DNA from: Atherix ibis
Lineage: Eukaryota; Arthropoda; Insecta; Diptera; Athericidae
Length of the DNA: 64,000 nt
Direction of reading: 5' to 3'
NCBI GenBank assembly: GCA_958298945.1
Contig: OY282606.1
Span: forward strand, 76,619,622-76,683,621
This document shows, one piece after another, positions 38,201-48,689 of the stretch; the first letter of the stretch is position 1, and every line of letters starts with the position of its first letter. Both the position numbers and the translations under genes were made by a program. The notes beneath the pieces were generated by a model, which was not told the DNA's origin, did no database searches, and saw only the letters and a program-made list of their open reading frames with translations.

Positions 38201-38600
38201 TAAAAGTCGACACTATCTCTATTCAAGGGCCCATCTTTGCGTTTCCTAATTCAGAGATAGGGTTTTAAGTATAATTTTGCAGTACTTTTAATTTCTTATA
38301 GACTTTTACAAGGCTTTAGTCATTTCTATTATAGTTTTTTAAGACTAAAGTGACGTAATTTTTTTTAATGAAGTCACATTCAAAACCTGGATTGATCGAC
38401 TGTATTGATAAATTAATGAACGGAGATACGAAGAATAAAAAATAGATATATTCCAAATGATCCATCATAGACCATATCTTAGGCTTAAAGGATATTATGT
38501 TTACTATTTGGCCTTAGATATGATTTATTTTCGACTGACAAACTAAAATTTAATAAAATGATTTTTCAATAAAAGTGAAAATTTTCTTTTTTTAATAAAA
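35300..38600. other. Unassigned, patches of higher GC
   Basis: Stretches at about 35300-36130 and 37000-38250 are less AT-rich and carry several overlapping open frames on both strands, for example 37792-38046 minus (84 codons) with a hydrophobic middle. None shows a motif I can name. They may be decayed retroelements or exons of an unrecognised gene. Confidence 0.25.
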
Positions 38601-38629
38601 CAACAAATTTATTAATTTATTTTGAAGTA

Positions 38630-40070
38630 TTAATTAATGCAATTAAGTTTTTAAAATAACATCACTCAAAGGGAAGCCTCTGGCCTCTGATCCGTATAAA
38701 GAACCGAATGAAATCATTCCAATTTTCGTTCCAATCCGGCCTTATTTCACGTATTTGGTGTTCAATATTCAATGTTAATGCATTATTGGTTATGACTGGT
38801 TCATACCGCAATCATCAGACTAATGATTTTAAATAGCCCTACAAGAAGATATCCAAAGGTGTTAAATCACAACCACTTGTAGGTTATTGGACATCTGCAT
38901 TTCTTGAAATTAATAACTCGCCAAACTTTTTCCATAACAAATCGATTGTGACATGGACTGTGTAGCACGTAGCGCTGATTTCTTAAAACCACATATTTGC
39001 AAAATCAATATCTTCCAATTGAGGCCCAAAAGTTTATTATCGTTGATCTATACCTCTCAGTATTGACAGTTACGGAAACTCATTCCTCATTTTGATAAAA
39101 TAATAAGGATCGATACTGCCACTGTGCCATAAATCATACTAAACAGTTTCTATTTTAGAATGTAAAGGTTTTTCGTGCATAATTTATGGATTCGCCTCAG
39201 CCCAGTAACAATAATTTTCCTTATTCACGATCCAGAGGGATGAAAATGCGCCTTATATGAGAATATGATTTTCTTGGAAAAGTCAGCATCATTCTCAAAT
39301 TTTTCCAGAGCAAAATCAACAAATTTACGGCTTTTGTGATGGTTCCAACGGATTCAATTCTTGTGTGATAAAACTTTTGCCAGGATGAAAGTTCAAATCC
39401 AACTGCTAAATATGCCATGTTTTTGTTGAGAAAATCCTTGAAATTCGATAAATCTGAATACTACTAATATTCTCAATACTTTGGCTGGATCTTTATCTTA
39501 TTGGTACGCGCACATAATGAACAGAAAGATAGCATTCGAAACTTTCCATAGTTCCATGAATAAAGATCACGCTAGGCCAATTATAACGACCATAAATTGG
39601 AAGAAGCGACCATAACGATCCAGAGGAATGAAAATGTGCCTTATATGAGAATATGATTTTCTTGGAAAAGTCAGCATCATTCTCAAGTTTTTCCAGAGCA
39701 AAATCAACAAATTTACGGCTTTTGTGATGGTTCCAACGGATTCAATTCTTGTGTGATAAAACTTTTGCCAGGATGAAAGTTCAAATCCAACTGCTAAATA
39801 TGCCATGTTTTTGTTGAGAAAATCCTTGAAATTCGATAAATCTGAATACTACCAATATTCTCAATACTTTGGCTGGATCTTTATCTTATTGGTACGCGAA
39901 CTTAATGAACAGAAAGATTGCATTCGAAACTTTCCATAGTTCCATGAATAAGGATCACACAAGGCCAATTATAACGACCATAAATTGGAAGAAGTGCACG
40001 ATAAGTTGCAAAAAAGAATCGTTTATTTTGATCAAAAATTTAGATGATTTCCAAGCATTGTTGAGACTTA
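38630..40070 (-). pseudogene. DD41D transposase relic with internal duplication
   Basis: Readable on the minus strand from right to left: FVDFALEKFENDADFSKKII, then FSYKAHFH where FSDEAHFH is expected (first catalytic Asp to Tyr, Glu to Lys), VNKENYCYWAEANP, LEDIDFANMW, a frameshifted second catalytic block, FGELLISRNADVQ, CDLTPLDIFL with the third Asp kept, and a C-terminal IEHQIREIRPDWNENWND near 38720. The frame printed by the two longest open frames here (beginning MAYLAVGFELSSW) leaves the transposase frame part-way. The upstream half is present twice through a tandem duplication. Same lineage as the relic at 26.6-27.4 kb. No inverted ends seen. Confidence 0.8.
39228..39994. repeat. Tandem duplication, 379-bp units
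   Basis: 39228-39606 and 39616-39994 are aligned without indels at a fixed offset of 388 bases and differ at only a few percent of positions. The 9-base spacer is cgaccataa. The duplicated block is transposase N-terminal sequence of the surrounding DD41D relic, so the duplication came after insertion and is fairly recent compared with the decay of the element. Confidence 0.92.
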
Positions 40071-40079
40071 TATCTTTCT

Positions 40080-41460
40080 ATAAATAAATTGAAAATCTCA
40101 CTGAGAGTTTGACCTAGATTTTACGCTAGGCATAGACTATCAAGTCTTCTGTTACTATAAGCTTGAAGGCTCTTAGGTTCCGACCGAACAGATTCGGTTT
40201 CCATACAATAATAATTTTGATTTGTACGCTGTTTTCGAAAGAAAATAAGAGAAATTTTGCCTAATATAATCCCATTTTAAATTTTTTTTACATGCAAACA
40301 ATTTATCAACCTCTTTATTTTATTTATTGTACAATAATTGATTCAAACTATTAAGACTTCTTTCGAACTTATTTATTTTTTCTAATTCAGCTCTATGAAT
40401 AGCAGATAAATTGGCTTATATTTTTAATCTAAAATTCTGGCAATGCTACTTCTTTCATCAGTCATTGAATAAAATTAGTTCACCATCTATGGTTGTTAAA
40501 TTGATATTATAAAAAAATGTCTTTTGAGAAGAGAAAATAATTTTACCTTTAAGAATAAAACTTGATTAAATCGAAATTTTTGCTCTTCTATAAAAAGAAA
40601 CTGTTAATATTAAACATGATATCTATCTAATAAAATCATCACTATAACAATAAATAAAATAGCTTTAGATATCATAGATAATATTTGATACACCATGAAA
40701 GATGATATCTTTAAATTTATCGATATTCAAAAATTACTAAATGTATGTAAGAGAAAAATACCAGAGGACAAAATAGAACTAAAATAATTACAAAAAATCT
40801 CCTAAAGGATGCAAATTGACCTCAAGATATCACAAATCTTGGACGACTGGTTCTAAAAAAGCCAACACAAAAATTCCTTTTAGTATCCGTTGAAGATTTC
40901 GACTTTAGTATCCGTTGAAGATTATGTTTTTTTAGGTATATATATATAGTTATTTCTTAGGGTAATTTTTTTTTGAAAAAAAAATTTATTACTTCTTGTC
41001 AGATTTGGTTTTTTTTTGCAACAAAATTGATGCTTTAAAAATAATTATTTTCGGATACGTGTTGGCATTTTGTTGCTACATGTTGCAACTAGAAAGAAAT
41101 CAAACACCAATCAACTAATTTGCGATCAATTTTGAATAGAACGTTTTACGCCCCAAAATTTATTAAATAATCATCTTCTGTGCAAGATAATATATATTTC
41201 GAGTTAAATAAAATGTATTGACTGCACATATGTATATATTTAGATATATTGTGCTTTTTATATGACTTGATAATATAAAACTGTTTGGTTTGGAGGCGGA
41301 GAAAGGAAATTTGGCGGTCACTAAGGCGGTTAGAACAGAAATAAATTCCTAGTAAAATTTTATGTATTTTTACTTTGAACAGTTTAATAAAAAATACAGC
41401 TATAGAGTTATTTAATTTTATACAGGGAGTTTGTAAAAATATTTTTACCTTTTAGTGTAT
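40080..41460. other. Unassigned AT-rich stretch
   Basis: Contains a small direct repeat (tttagtatccgttgaagatt near 40878 and 40904). No gene recognised. Confidence 0.35.
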
Positions 41461-41464
41461 CTAA

Positions 41465-41956
41465 AGGGAAAATTGGGAATGGTTAGATACGGCGAGAAAG
41501 AAGTCAAACGATATTACCATTTCTCGATATAATAAAGTCAGGAAAAATCGATTCTACAAAATATCATCGAACCTCAATTGGGGAACACTTTTTGATGTAG
41601 ATCCATACCATAAGATTGACACCAGATACGCTTTAGAAATAAAAACTGGTACCATGGGGGTTGAGAGCCCCACGGTGCTTGATCTGCCGTGTCCGACCAA
41701 GGTGGCTGTGGTTGCCACCTATATCGCAGGTATAGTCTTAGGATTAGTGCTGAGGCCTGGTAGAACAACGGGTGTTATCACCGCAGATGATAGTAGATAT
41801 TTAGATAAGTCTTTCTACCAACAGTTACGGCAACTAGTGAGTGACGAGGGAGCGATCTGCTGGTTGAGACCCTTACCGCAGGAAATAACAAAAGATTACT
41901 TCATGCATGGGCAACGAAAGGTGGTTATTGGCGGTGAATGGCATACATGGTATTAA
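41465..41956 (+). CDS. Unidentified intronless open frame, 164 codons, possible ancient insertion
   Basis: From the codon after a TAA at 41462 to a TAA at 41954-41956 the frame is open for about 164 codons, far above expectation in this AT-rich DNA; the first in-frame ATG is at 41654. Codon use from about 41640 is visibly more GC-rich than the flanks. The product is basic and polar at the start, has a hydrophobic stretch (VAVVATYIAGIVLGLVL) in the middle and ends in an aromatic-rich tail. After the stop, coding-like sequence seems to continue in another frame to about 42210, with stops. I do not recognise the family. The lack of introns, the partial start and the foreign composition are what an endogenous non-retroviral virus gene would show, but a decayed retroelement gag or a host exon is equally open. 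Confidence 0.45.
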   Translation, partial: RENWEWLDTARKKSNDITISRYNKVRKNRFYKISSNLNWGTLFDVDPYHKIDTRYALEIKTGTMGVESPTVLDLPCPTKVAVVATYIAGIVLGLVLRPGRTTGVITADDSRYLDKSFYQQLRQLVSDEGAICWLRPLPQEITKDYFMHGQRKVVIGGEWHTWY

Positions 41957-42230
41957 TACCATCTTGCCATGGCGGAAATAGATTTTCAGAGGATTAGGAA
42001 AAAAGTTTGAATAGCGAGGGAACCTGAGATAATGTTGCATGTATGAAGTGGCCCAAGCAGAAAATCAAATGCGTTAGCTTGAAGTGAGCTGGGTTGATAA
42101 TGCGTTGGTAAGTGTCCTAGGGTATAAACAAAGAAATGGGCAATTACCTAGATCTAGTCAGGTAAGTTGGCTAAATGCATTACTTGGTAGATCTGCTTTG
42201 AGCACTGATTGAGTGTATCTCAATTCATAG
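41957..42230 (+). pseudogene. Possible frameshifted continuation of the 41.5-kb frame
   Basis: One plus-strand frame reads protein-like blocks (LEVSWVDNALVSVLGYKQRN, then SWLNALLGRSALSTD) separated by stops. They lie directly downstream and have the same composition shift as the upstream open frame, so they may be the same broken gene. Confidence 0.25.
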
Positions 42231-42409
42231 GGTAGTAAGAGGCCCATCGTATAAAGTCTAATGACAGGTATGCTACCTTAAATAGCATTACTCTGTAAAT
42301 TTTATAAAATAATTACTGATAGTTCGTGAATTGCCTCTATTTTTACATCCCCAAAGTTATGTTTATTAACAAAGCAGCTAAAAACTAAAATGCGCTTCGT
42401 TGCTCCCTG

Positions 42410-42592
42410 CTAGTCACATACACGAATGATCTCTGGGCGCCCTTTCCCATAATTTTGTAAGGGAATACATGCAAATCTTCGCGACAAAACGTCCTTGCAA
42501 TAGTTTGTGAAAGATTCAATACTTGTGGACGATACCCCATGTTGGTCCGGTACTTTCAGATAAAACTTTGTGGGCTGCAGCAGAGCGGACAT
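42410..42592 (-). other. Open frame of 60 codons, unassigned
   Basis: Protein-like composition (KFYLKVPDQHGVSSTSIESF, then TNYCKDVLSRRF) on the minus strand, next to the RTE fragment but not matching it. Family not recognised. Confidence 0.2.
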
Positions 42593-42605
42593 AAAGAAAA
42601 TTTAA

Positions 42606-43640
42606 CTTTTGCGCCGCGGTTTTCCTGTTTAAAACTTCTATCATATTTTTGGCGTCCTTAATAAAATCGTTGCTATATTGAAGACAAAGCCTACCTTGTC
42701 TTCTGCGACCATAAATGGAGCTAATGTATACTTAAGTGTCCAGCCTACCGCAGCCTATTTAGCTTAATTTTGTCCACAACCAGAGGTTCACGGTAACGCT
42801 CCAGGATCTCACCGTTAAATAGACTAAGGAATAGCCCATCCTTATTTAGGTACCAAAAATAAGGATGGGCTATTCCTTAGTCGAATGCTCTCAAGACTTC
42901 ACAATGGTTTTTTCTGAGAACTCAAGTTTCCAAAGAATACATGTGGACTGGTAAAACTAGTGTCTTGTACAGCAGCAGCGCCGATATTATGATCAGATTT
43001 TTCTAGCGAAATAATTAAGACGGACTGAAGTAGACTCTGTATTATAAACAGTTCTTTTTTCCATGTTGAAAATGATTTTACTCTTCCGAAGCTATAATCT
43101 ACTATCTGTATGCAATTAGTGCTAATTGGTCTTGTTTTTGGCACCGACACTGCCACCACGTGCTTCGTTTTACCTTGCGAAAGCTTTGGGTGCCGATATA
43201 TTGCCTGAATATTGGTTCTTTCCCTATCCTGCTGTTAAATACCCCAAGTATGAGTTTTATGTTATATTTTGGACATGCGTTGAGGGGCTCATTCTACTTC
43301 TTCGGAGAAGGTGTTTTTTTCCAAATCATCAGACTCCTCTGTACGGTCATGAACATTAATGAGACTGATTCTACTAGCAAAAGTAGAGCACTTTGCCTCC
43401 CACTTATTACTTGAAATCTTATAATAATAGAATTCATTTTCTGACTGACTAAGATATCGATTCCAAAGACGTGGTATTTTGGATGGCAACTGTAATATAT
43501 ATTATAGTTGCGGTCTCTCAAAATATCAGTGTCTGACTACCATATTTCTTGTAGTCCTGTTATATCAGCCTGGCACTTTACACAGGGTATCGGCTCATTG
43601 CTGCGCTGGATCAGTTGCTGTTAGTTCCATCCATATTTAG
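42606..43640 (-). pseudogene. RTE-type LINE, copy B: endonuclease joined to RT tail
   Basis: On the minus strand the endonuclease domain comes first (about 43590-43140): ADITGLQEIW, NYNIYYSCHPKYHVFGIDIL, INVHDRTEESDDLEKNTF, then NIKLILGVFNSRIGKEPIF. In RTE endonucleases the block LGDFNA carries a catalytic Asp; here it is Val (LGVFNS). Directly after IGTQSFRK (about 43165) the sequence jumps to the end of the reverse transcriptase, VAVSVPKTRPISTNCIQIVD then YSFGRVKSFS, KTLVLPVHMY and so on, so more than 1 kb of the element is deleted. Frameshifts are frequent. A 26-bp-arm palindrome sits in the 3' part. The CAT-repeat tail is absent. Confidence 0.87.
42822..42882. repeat. Perfect palindrome, 26-bp arms, inside RTE copy B
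   Basis: Arms 42822-42847 and 42857-42882 are exact reverse complements (starting gactaaggaatagcccatcc) with a 9-base loop aggtaccaa. RTE copy D has the left-arm sequence in the same place (near 52805-52835) but continues with normal element sequence instead of the right arm. Confidence 0.93.
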
Positions 43641-43689
43641 TTTTTAAATTGGAGTGGTTTGTTTTTAATTGAAGTGGTTTTAGATGATA

Positions 43690-44130
43690 GAATTTCTAAA
43701 ATTTCAACTGGTGGAGGAGGCCCTTAAGCTTTCGGGAATACCTGATTTTGAAAATTTCATTTGCTGACTATTCGAATTACACCTTTCGCAAAACATATTT
43801 TGGTATTCCTGTATTTAAATGGCATTATTTATATTTTTAATATAAGAAAACCATTTCATATCATCAGCATAAATCATAGTCCTAGAATTTTTGATAAGAT
43901 TAGGAATATCGCCAATAGTTAGAATAAATAATAGTTGACCGATATGACTGTCTTGTGGGATACGACATGAAGTTTTTATATTCCAAGAGATTGAATAGCG
44001 GAAGGATGATAGATAAGTTCCAGCTTAAAATTTTTGTGCAGGGGATTTGATGCAAAGAATCCTTTTGAGGAGCTTTCTAAAGAGGTTTAATATTAATCGA
44101 TGGTCTGAGCTTACAAGATCCCTCACATAT
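43690..44130 (-). pseudogene. Non-RTE LINE reverse transcriptase relic (CR1/Jockey type)
   Basis: On the minus strand: CRIPQDSHIGQLLFILTIGD, IPNLIKNSRTMI, then YADD (codons 43860-43871), MKWFSYIKNINNAI and decaying sequence with NSQQMKF. This is the palm domain of a LINE reverse transcriptase (consensus GVPQGSHLGPLLF...YADD); the catalytic YADD is intact. Upstream of it SYLSSF-like remains occur near 44010. Both ends are decayed. It lies immediately beside RTE copy B but is a different clade. Confidence 0.75.
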
Positions 44131-44187
44131 TCTATATTTCCATAAGTTTTTAATGTTGAAACTATATTTGAGCAAAGTTCGTATTTT

Positions 44188-44272
44188 ATACCTGGTTTTC
44201 CTTTAAAAAAAACACCCTAGAAAGGCACTAAATACCGGGTTTTCCTTCAAAAACATCTTAGAAAGGTGCTCT
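44188..44272. repeat. Short tandem duplication
   Basis: Two diverged copies of about 45 bases (tacc(t/g)ggttttccttyaaa ... tagaaaggygct). Confidence 0.65.
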
Positions 44273-44279
44273 TGATAAG

Positions 44280-44920
44280 ATCATTGCAACTTTTCTAAAG
44301 CCAAACTTACGGATTCATCTAGCTTAGCAAAAAATTGGTAGCATTCACCTAACTTATCAAATTTTATTGCTCAATTTTTGGTGAAGCTATACTTATAACA
44401 CTATACAGGTCGCGTACTAACTGTATGAGGTTAATACTTGTACACACGTTGAAGAGGAACTAACATAAAAACTGTGATATGGTAATGGCACAAAATCAAA
44501 TTGGTTTTGATGATATTATACTCACAAATTGTCTCACAAGATGCGAGTAGATCACCAACTGAAGTAATTTTTGCATACAAGATATCTCAGCTATAATATT
44601 TCAATCCATCCTTTTTGGGGCCACTAATCTATTTATGAGAAAATAGAACTTAAAAATATTAAATTCGCTACTAAAATATGAAGTTGAATATATAATACGA
44701 TATAGAAGTAGATCCCGAATATTGAAGATTTAGCCATATTTTTATAAACTAAGAAAAATAAAACATTCTTACCTTAATATTAATACATATCTTTTGAGTC
44801 TATAAAGTCAAAAATTAAAATTTTTTATAGTTGTATATATGTACGAATTATTATAATATAAATTTAGAACTGCACCAAGTTACAGATCATCCTATTTGTA
44901 CACTCACGTATGTATGCATG
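44280..44920. other. Unassigned AT-rich stretch
   Basis: Nothing recognisable. Confidence 0.35.
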
Positions 44921-44927
44921 TATATAG

Positions 44928-45050
44928 AAGGAGCTTGTGCCGGTCCGATGATGGGACAGTGGCAGCATGCACGCAAAAATCTCGTTCGCATATTACAATC
45001 CAATAAAACGAATATTGGCGATCCCTTTCGTTTGGAGAGCACAAAACAAG
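44928..45050 (+). CDS. Candidate internal exon, 123 nt
   Basis: Between an AG at 44926-44927 and the donor GTATAAG at 45051 lies a 123-base block open in one frame (EGACAGPMMGQWQHARKN, LVRILQSNKTNIGDPFRLES, TKQ), entering with two bases of a split codon and leaving in phase 1, so it is frame-preserving. Base composition differs sharply from the flanks. The polypyrimidine tract before the acceptor is poor. Read through without splicing, the frame ends at a stop at 45101. The family is not recognised. Confidence 0.3.
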
Positions 45051-45109
45051 GTATAAGGAATATGCTCCGAAAAAGAATCTGTGGCAGCCGACGAATCTTA
45101 TAAAAAAAA

Positions 45110-47610
45110 AACACCCGCCAAAGCTAAAGCAACGAAAGAGGTCTGAATGCCCTCAACAAAATAATAATAATAAACAGAAAGGGTACGTATTCCAACACAT
45201 AATTCGTGACCAGATGATATGGCATGGCTACTGTGCTCGAGGCCTAATCACATGTTATGCTAAACGTCGACGATGAACCAGGAGGAGAATTGCACGAACA
45301 ACAAATCTTCTAGAAAATGAATTGATAAACCTGATCGGCTAAGAATCACTTTATGCCACAATCCTATCGCGATCCCAACTCTCCTATCGCATGCTGTCGA
45401 ACAATTCTTCCAATATCCCCTCTCTGACATTATATCCTATTCATATAGGCATCGATATAGTTTTAACAATCTGGACGTGTTGGTTAACATATAACATAAG
45501 GGGGGATTTATTAAAAAGTGTAAACTAAGAAAAACAACAACAACAAAATTTACTTTTATAAATAAACTTTTCATTTTTGGTGCATTCAAATAATAGAAGG
45601 TAAAAGTTTTTTATTTCAATGTCAAAGCAAAGCTAATCAGTGGTCAAAAAAAAATATGTCACATTAGCTGATTTTTGTTTGTTGATCAGTTTTTCTATCA
45701 AATAAGAAAAAAAAACATCAAATCTGAAAAAAATGCTAAATTATACCATGGTTTAAGTAAATAAAAATTCCTGATTTCTAAGTCACGTGTCTCCTACACG
45801 TTTGACTACTAGTATTCATAAGTTCAAAATTTATCAGTTTAATCGTTATCCATCGTACAATTAAAATACGACAGCCAGTCTTGAATAATTCTATTTTGGC
45901 TATCAATCATGATATCGACAGTATTCAATTTTCTACCATTTTATGTGTAAGAGATAATCCAGTTTCTTGACCGTTTTTATTGATTAAATCGGTGCAGCTC
46001 CTATTAACTAAATCAATAAGACTTTTTCATATCACGTTCCAATAGAAATTAAAGTCATTGAAATGGGGGGATTGTACCAAAACGTTCAACCCACTTTCAT
46101 GGTTTTCGAAAATAAACAGCCACGTCCCACCAATAATGAAATTTCCAAAATCAACAACAAAAAAAAAAACGTTTTTATTGTTAAACTACCCCCAGATTGG
46201 TCATTGATTTTCAAAATATTATATCCTCAAACGAGCTGAGTCTACAACCTTTTCTCAAAATCTTATATAATAAAGAATTTCAGTTTTTATTATTCAATAA
46301 ATAATTGATAAGATTGTTCAGCTTTTTTAAAGCATATTAAAAAGTGATCGTCTTTTGTGTTATCAAACGAGGTGGTGATTTCGAAAAGACTTCTTTTTTA
46401 CCACCATTTTTTTTTTGCAGAGCTGAACGTTATCACACATTATATAAAACTTGTGATACCTTTGAGGTTGTGTTTATAGATATAAGATTGCGACAAGAAA
46501 ATTAAAAATTCACTGTTCGAATTGGTTAACTTTAGAAAGTCAAAGTGTATTTATTCGTTTTTTAACTTTTTCTGAAAATTGAATTTGAAAATCTTCAAAT
46601 CAATTTTTGTAAAATGTAAAATGGATGAGGGTGAAAATATATTCAATGCGGACTTTTTTGTTGATCATATTGGAATATGATCACGGCATATTGTCCGGAT
46701 ATACTCTCAAGATTCTGCCCCTTTTGTTATCAATTCGATCGAAATCAAATTGAAATCGTATTTTAATCGATTTTTAAGAAATCAGAATTCAAGTCTATAT
46801 TAGAATATGGACTAGAATCTGTATTTGCATTTGGATCAAAATCACAATGGAAATTTTAATTCCATTTAGCATCAACTCTCAAGGGCTGAACACGTGAATC
46901 GTAGTGATTCGTTTTCAGATTTTTTTTTTTTTATTCGATGGGAGTTTATATTTTCAATAAAGACTAATACCTCACTTGCCATTTCTACATTTGGTATTTA
47001 TTATCATCAGATTTCTGCTGATTTTTATGTAATAACAAATGTTAAATCCTTTTCTGATTTATCACCGTAACGAATTTCATTAAACTAATCTTGAACTTAC
47101 CCATTCCAGTAGATACAATTGCAAATTTTTATATTATACAACACTGTTTGACTTGTATTTGAATAGCAAAATACATATTTTTATGTAAAAATTGGACATA
47201 ATAAACGAGACAGTACCATAAATTTCCTATTGATTTGTAATTTCGTTAACTGAAGATCAATTCGAAAAGGTGGATACTGATATAAGTACTGTTTTCCGTA
47301 ATTCAATAAATTTTGGGTATCCATATTACTAACTGAAACCATATTTTCAAAGTACTAAAATGAGTTATCCTTTCAGATGGTGCTATCCAAAAAGTAAACA
47401 TATTTTTGAAAACAAGTTGGTAGTCGTCTATTTCGTAAGTAAGAAATTTATTTGAATATACAATATATCCAGAGAAGTAAGCTCATATTAATTTCTAATA
47501 AATTTTGTAGAAATTTGTTTTCAATAATTTTTTATTTAAATAAATAGTCATTTTCAAATATTAGCTAAAATCATAATTTTCTAATCAGTTATTTTGGTCA
47601 CTTTATAGTT
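45110..47610. other. Unassigned AT-rich stretch
   Basis: No gene or element recognised. Confidence 0.35.
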
Positions 47611-47618
47611 TTTTTATT

Positions 47619-47845
47619 TCATCATCATCATCATCAACGTCGCCGCCAGTCGAAGCCTGATGAATCAAAGAACTCCGATCTTCCAATTCCGACAATTGCA
47701 ACATGTTTTTGGCATCCTGGCAAATGCTGTCGTTTCACCGAAGGCATGACCTATAGTAGACTATCCGAGCAGGACCTTCAATTTCCATATAGATTTCAGC
47801 CAATGAAATCAGGCTTAATTTTATCCACAACCGTGCGGTCGTTTT
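47619..47845 (-). pseudogene. RTE-type LINE 3' end, copy C, with CAT-repeat tail
   Basis: On the minus strand this is the last part of the same RTE family as copies A, B and D, ending in a tga/atg triplet run (tca repeats at 47619-47636 on the plus strand). RTE elements typically end in such short tandem repeats rather than poly-A, so this marks the true 3' terminus. It joins abruptly at about 47850 to a LINE of another clade on the opposite strand. Confidence 0.75.
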
Positions 47846-47849
47846 AACT

Positions 47850-48290
47850 CTCTGTTACCGACTTGAGTGTTACACTAAATACAAAACTCCATTTTAACTA
47901 TCATGTAAAATACATGGTTTCAAAAAGTACCATAGTTAAGTTCTTAGTTATTAAAACGTTGGTCCAAAGAATTTTTTAGTTTACAAAACTCAATTTATTT
48001 TTACTTTTCCCTTAGTAAGGTCGCTATTAGAATATGCACCCATGGATTAAACGCCGTATTATAATGTGTATATTTGTAGGTGTTAAGAGATCTTCAGTGG
48101 AATAATCCCTTAAACTTTCATCATATAAAGATCGCCCTAATTTTCTGCAGACGTTTTTAAAAGAAAAAGAACAAAAAGCTGCAGATTTGATTTTTACATA
48201 TAAATTTTTAAACTTAAATACCGACTATCAGGTTCCTGCAAACAGAGTTGATTTTAGGTGAATTAAACGATTACTGTAAAGATCTCAGAC
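47850..48290 (+). pseudogene. LINE reverse transcriptase relic (Jockey/CR1 type), plus strand
   Basis: SVTDLSVTLNTKLHFNYHVK then YMVSKST, and further on VRSLLEYAPMD and TPYYNVYI match the region behind the YADD motif of CR1/Jockey-type reverse transcriptases (consensus DLGVxLDxKLxFNxH...SLLEYAS-x-WNPYY). Stops and frameshifts interrupt it. Only the C-terminal RT and the start of the connection region remain. Confidence 0.7.
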
Positions 48291-48689
48291 TTACTATGAT
48301 TAAGATTAGATTGAAAAAAATTGTCTTCTTCTTAACATATATTATCCGTATTTTGTTTTCATTGTGCTGAAATTGAATCTTAATTGGTCGGTGAATGCTT
48401 CCCAGCTTTTGCTGTCGAAGTGTGGCTTCGGGTTGATGGATAAAGTCAATTATCCTAGTTTAACGAGATCATATCATTTTATATAATAGTAATAATTACC
48501 GTAAAAGGTTATGGGGAGTAATCATCCATCAAAGTTTTATGTAAAGTCCTAGTACATTTAATAAATTATACGGCCAGTGACGCTTAAGTGTTTGATGGGT
48601 GTTTTTAGGAAAAGAAGTTGAGGATATAGTTCTTGAATAAGAGATTTAGTATGATTGGAGACACGAGAATTTGATAACGAGACATAGCA

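Noticed and set aside
39221..39806. Two near-identical 65- and 79-codon minus-strand proteins
   Set aside because: Out-of-frame translation of a duplicated DD41D transposase segment; the true frame carries KFENDADFSKKII and FSYKAHFH.
47619..47636. Possible independent microsatellite
   Set aside because: Better explained as the 3' tail of RTE copy C, since copy D ends in the same way.
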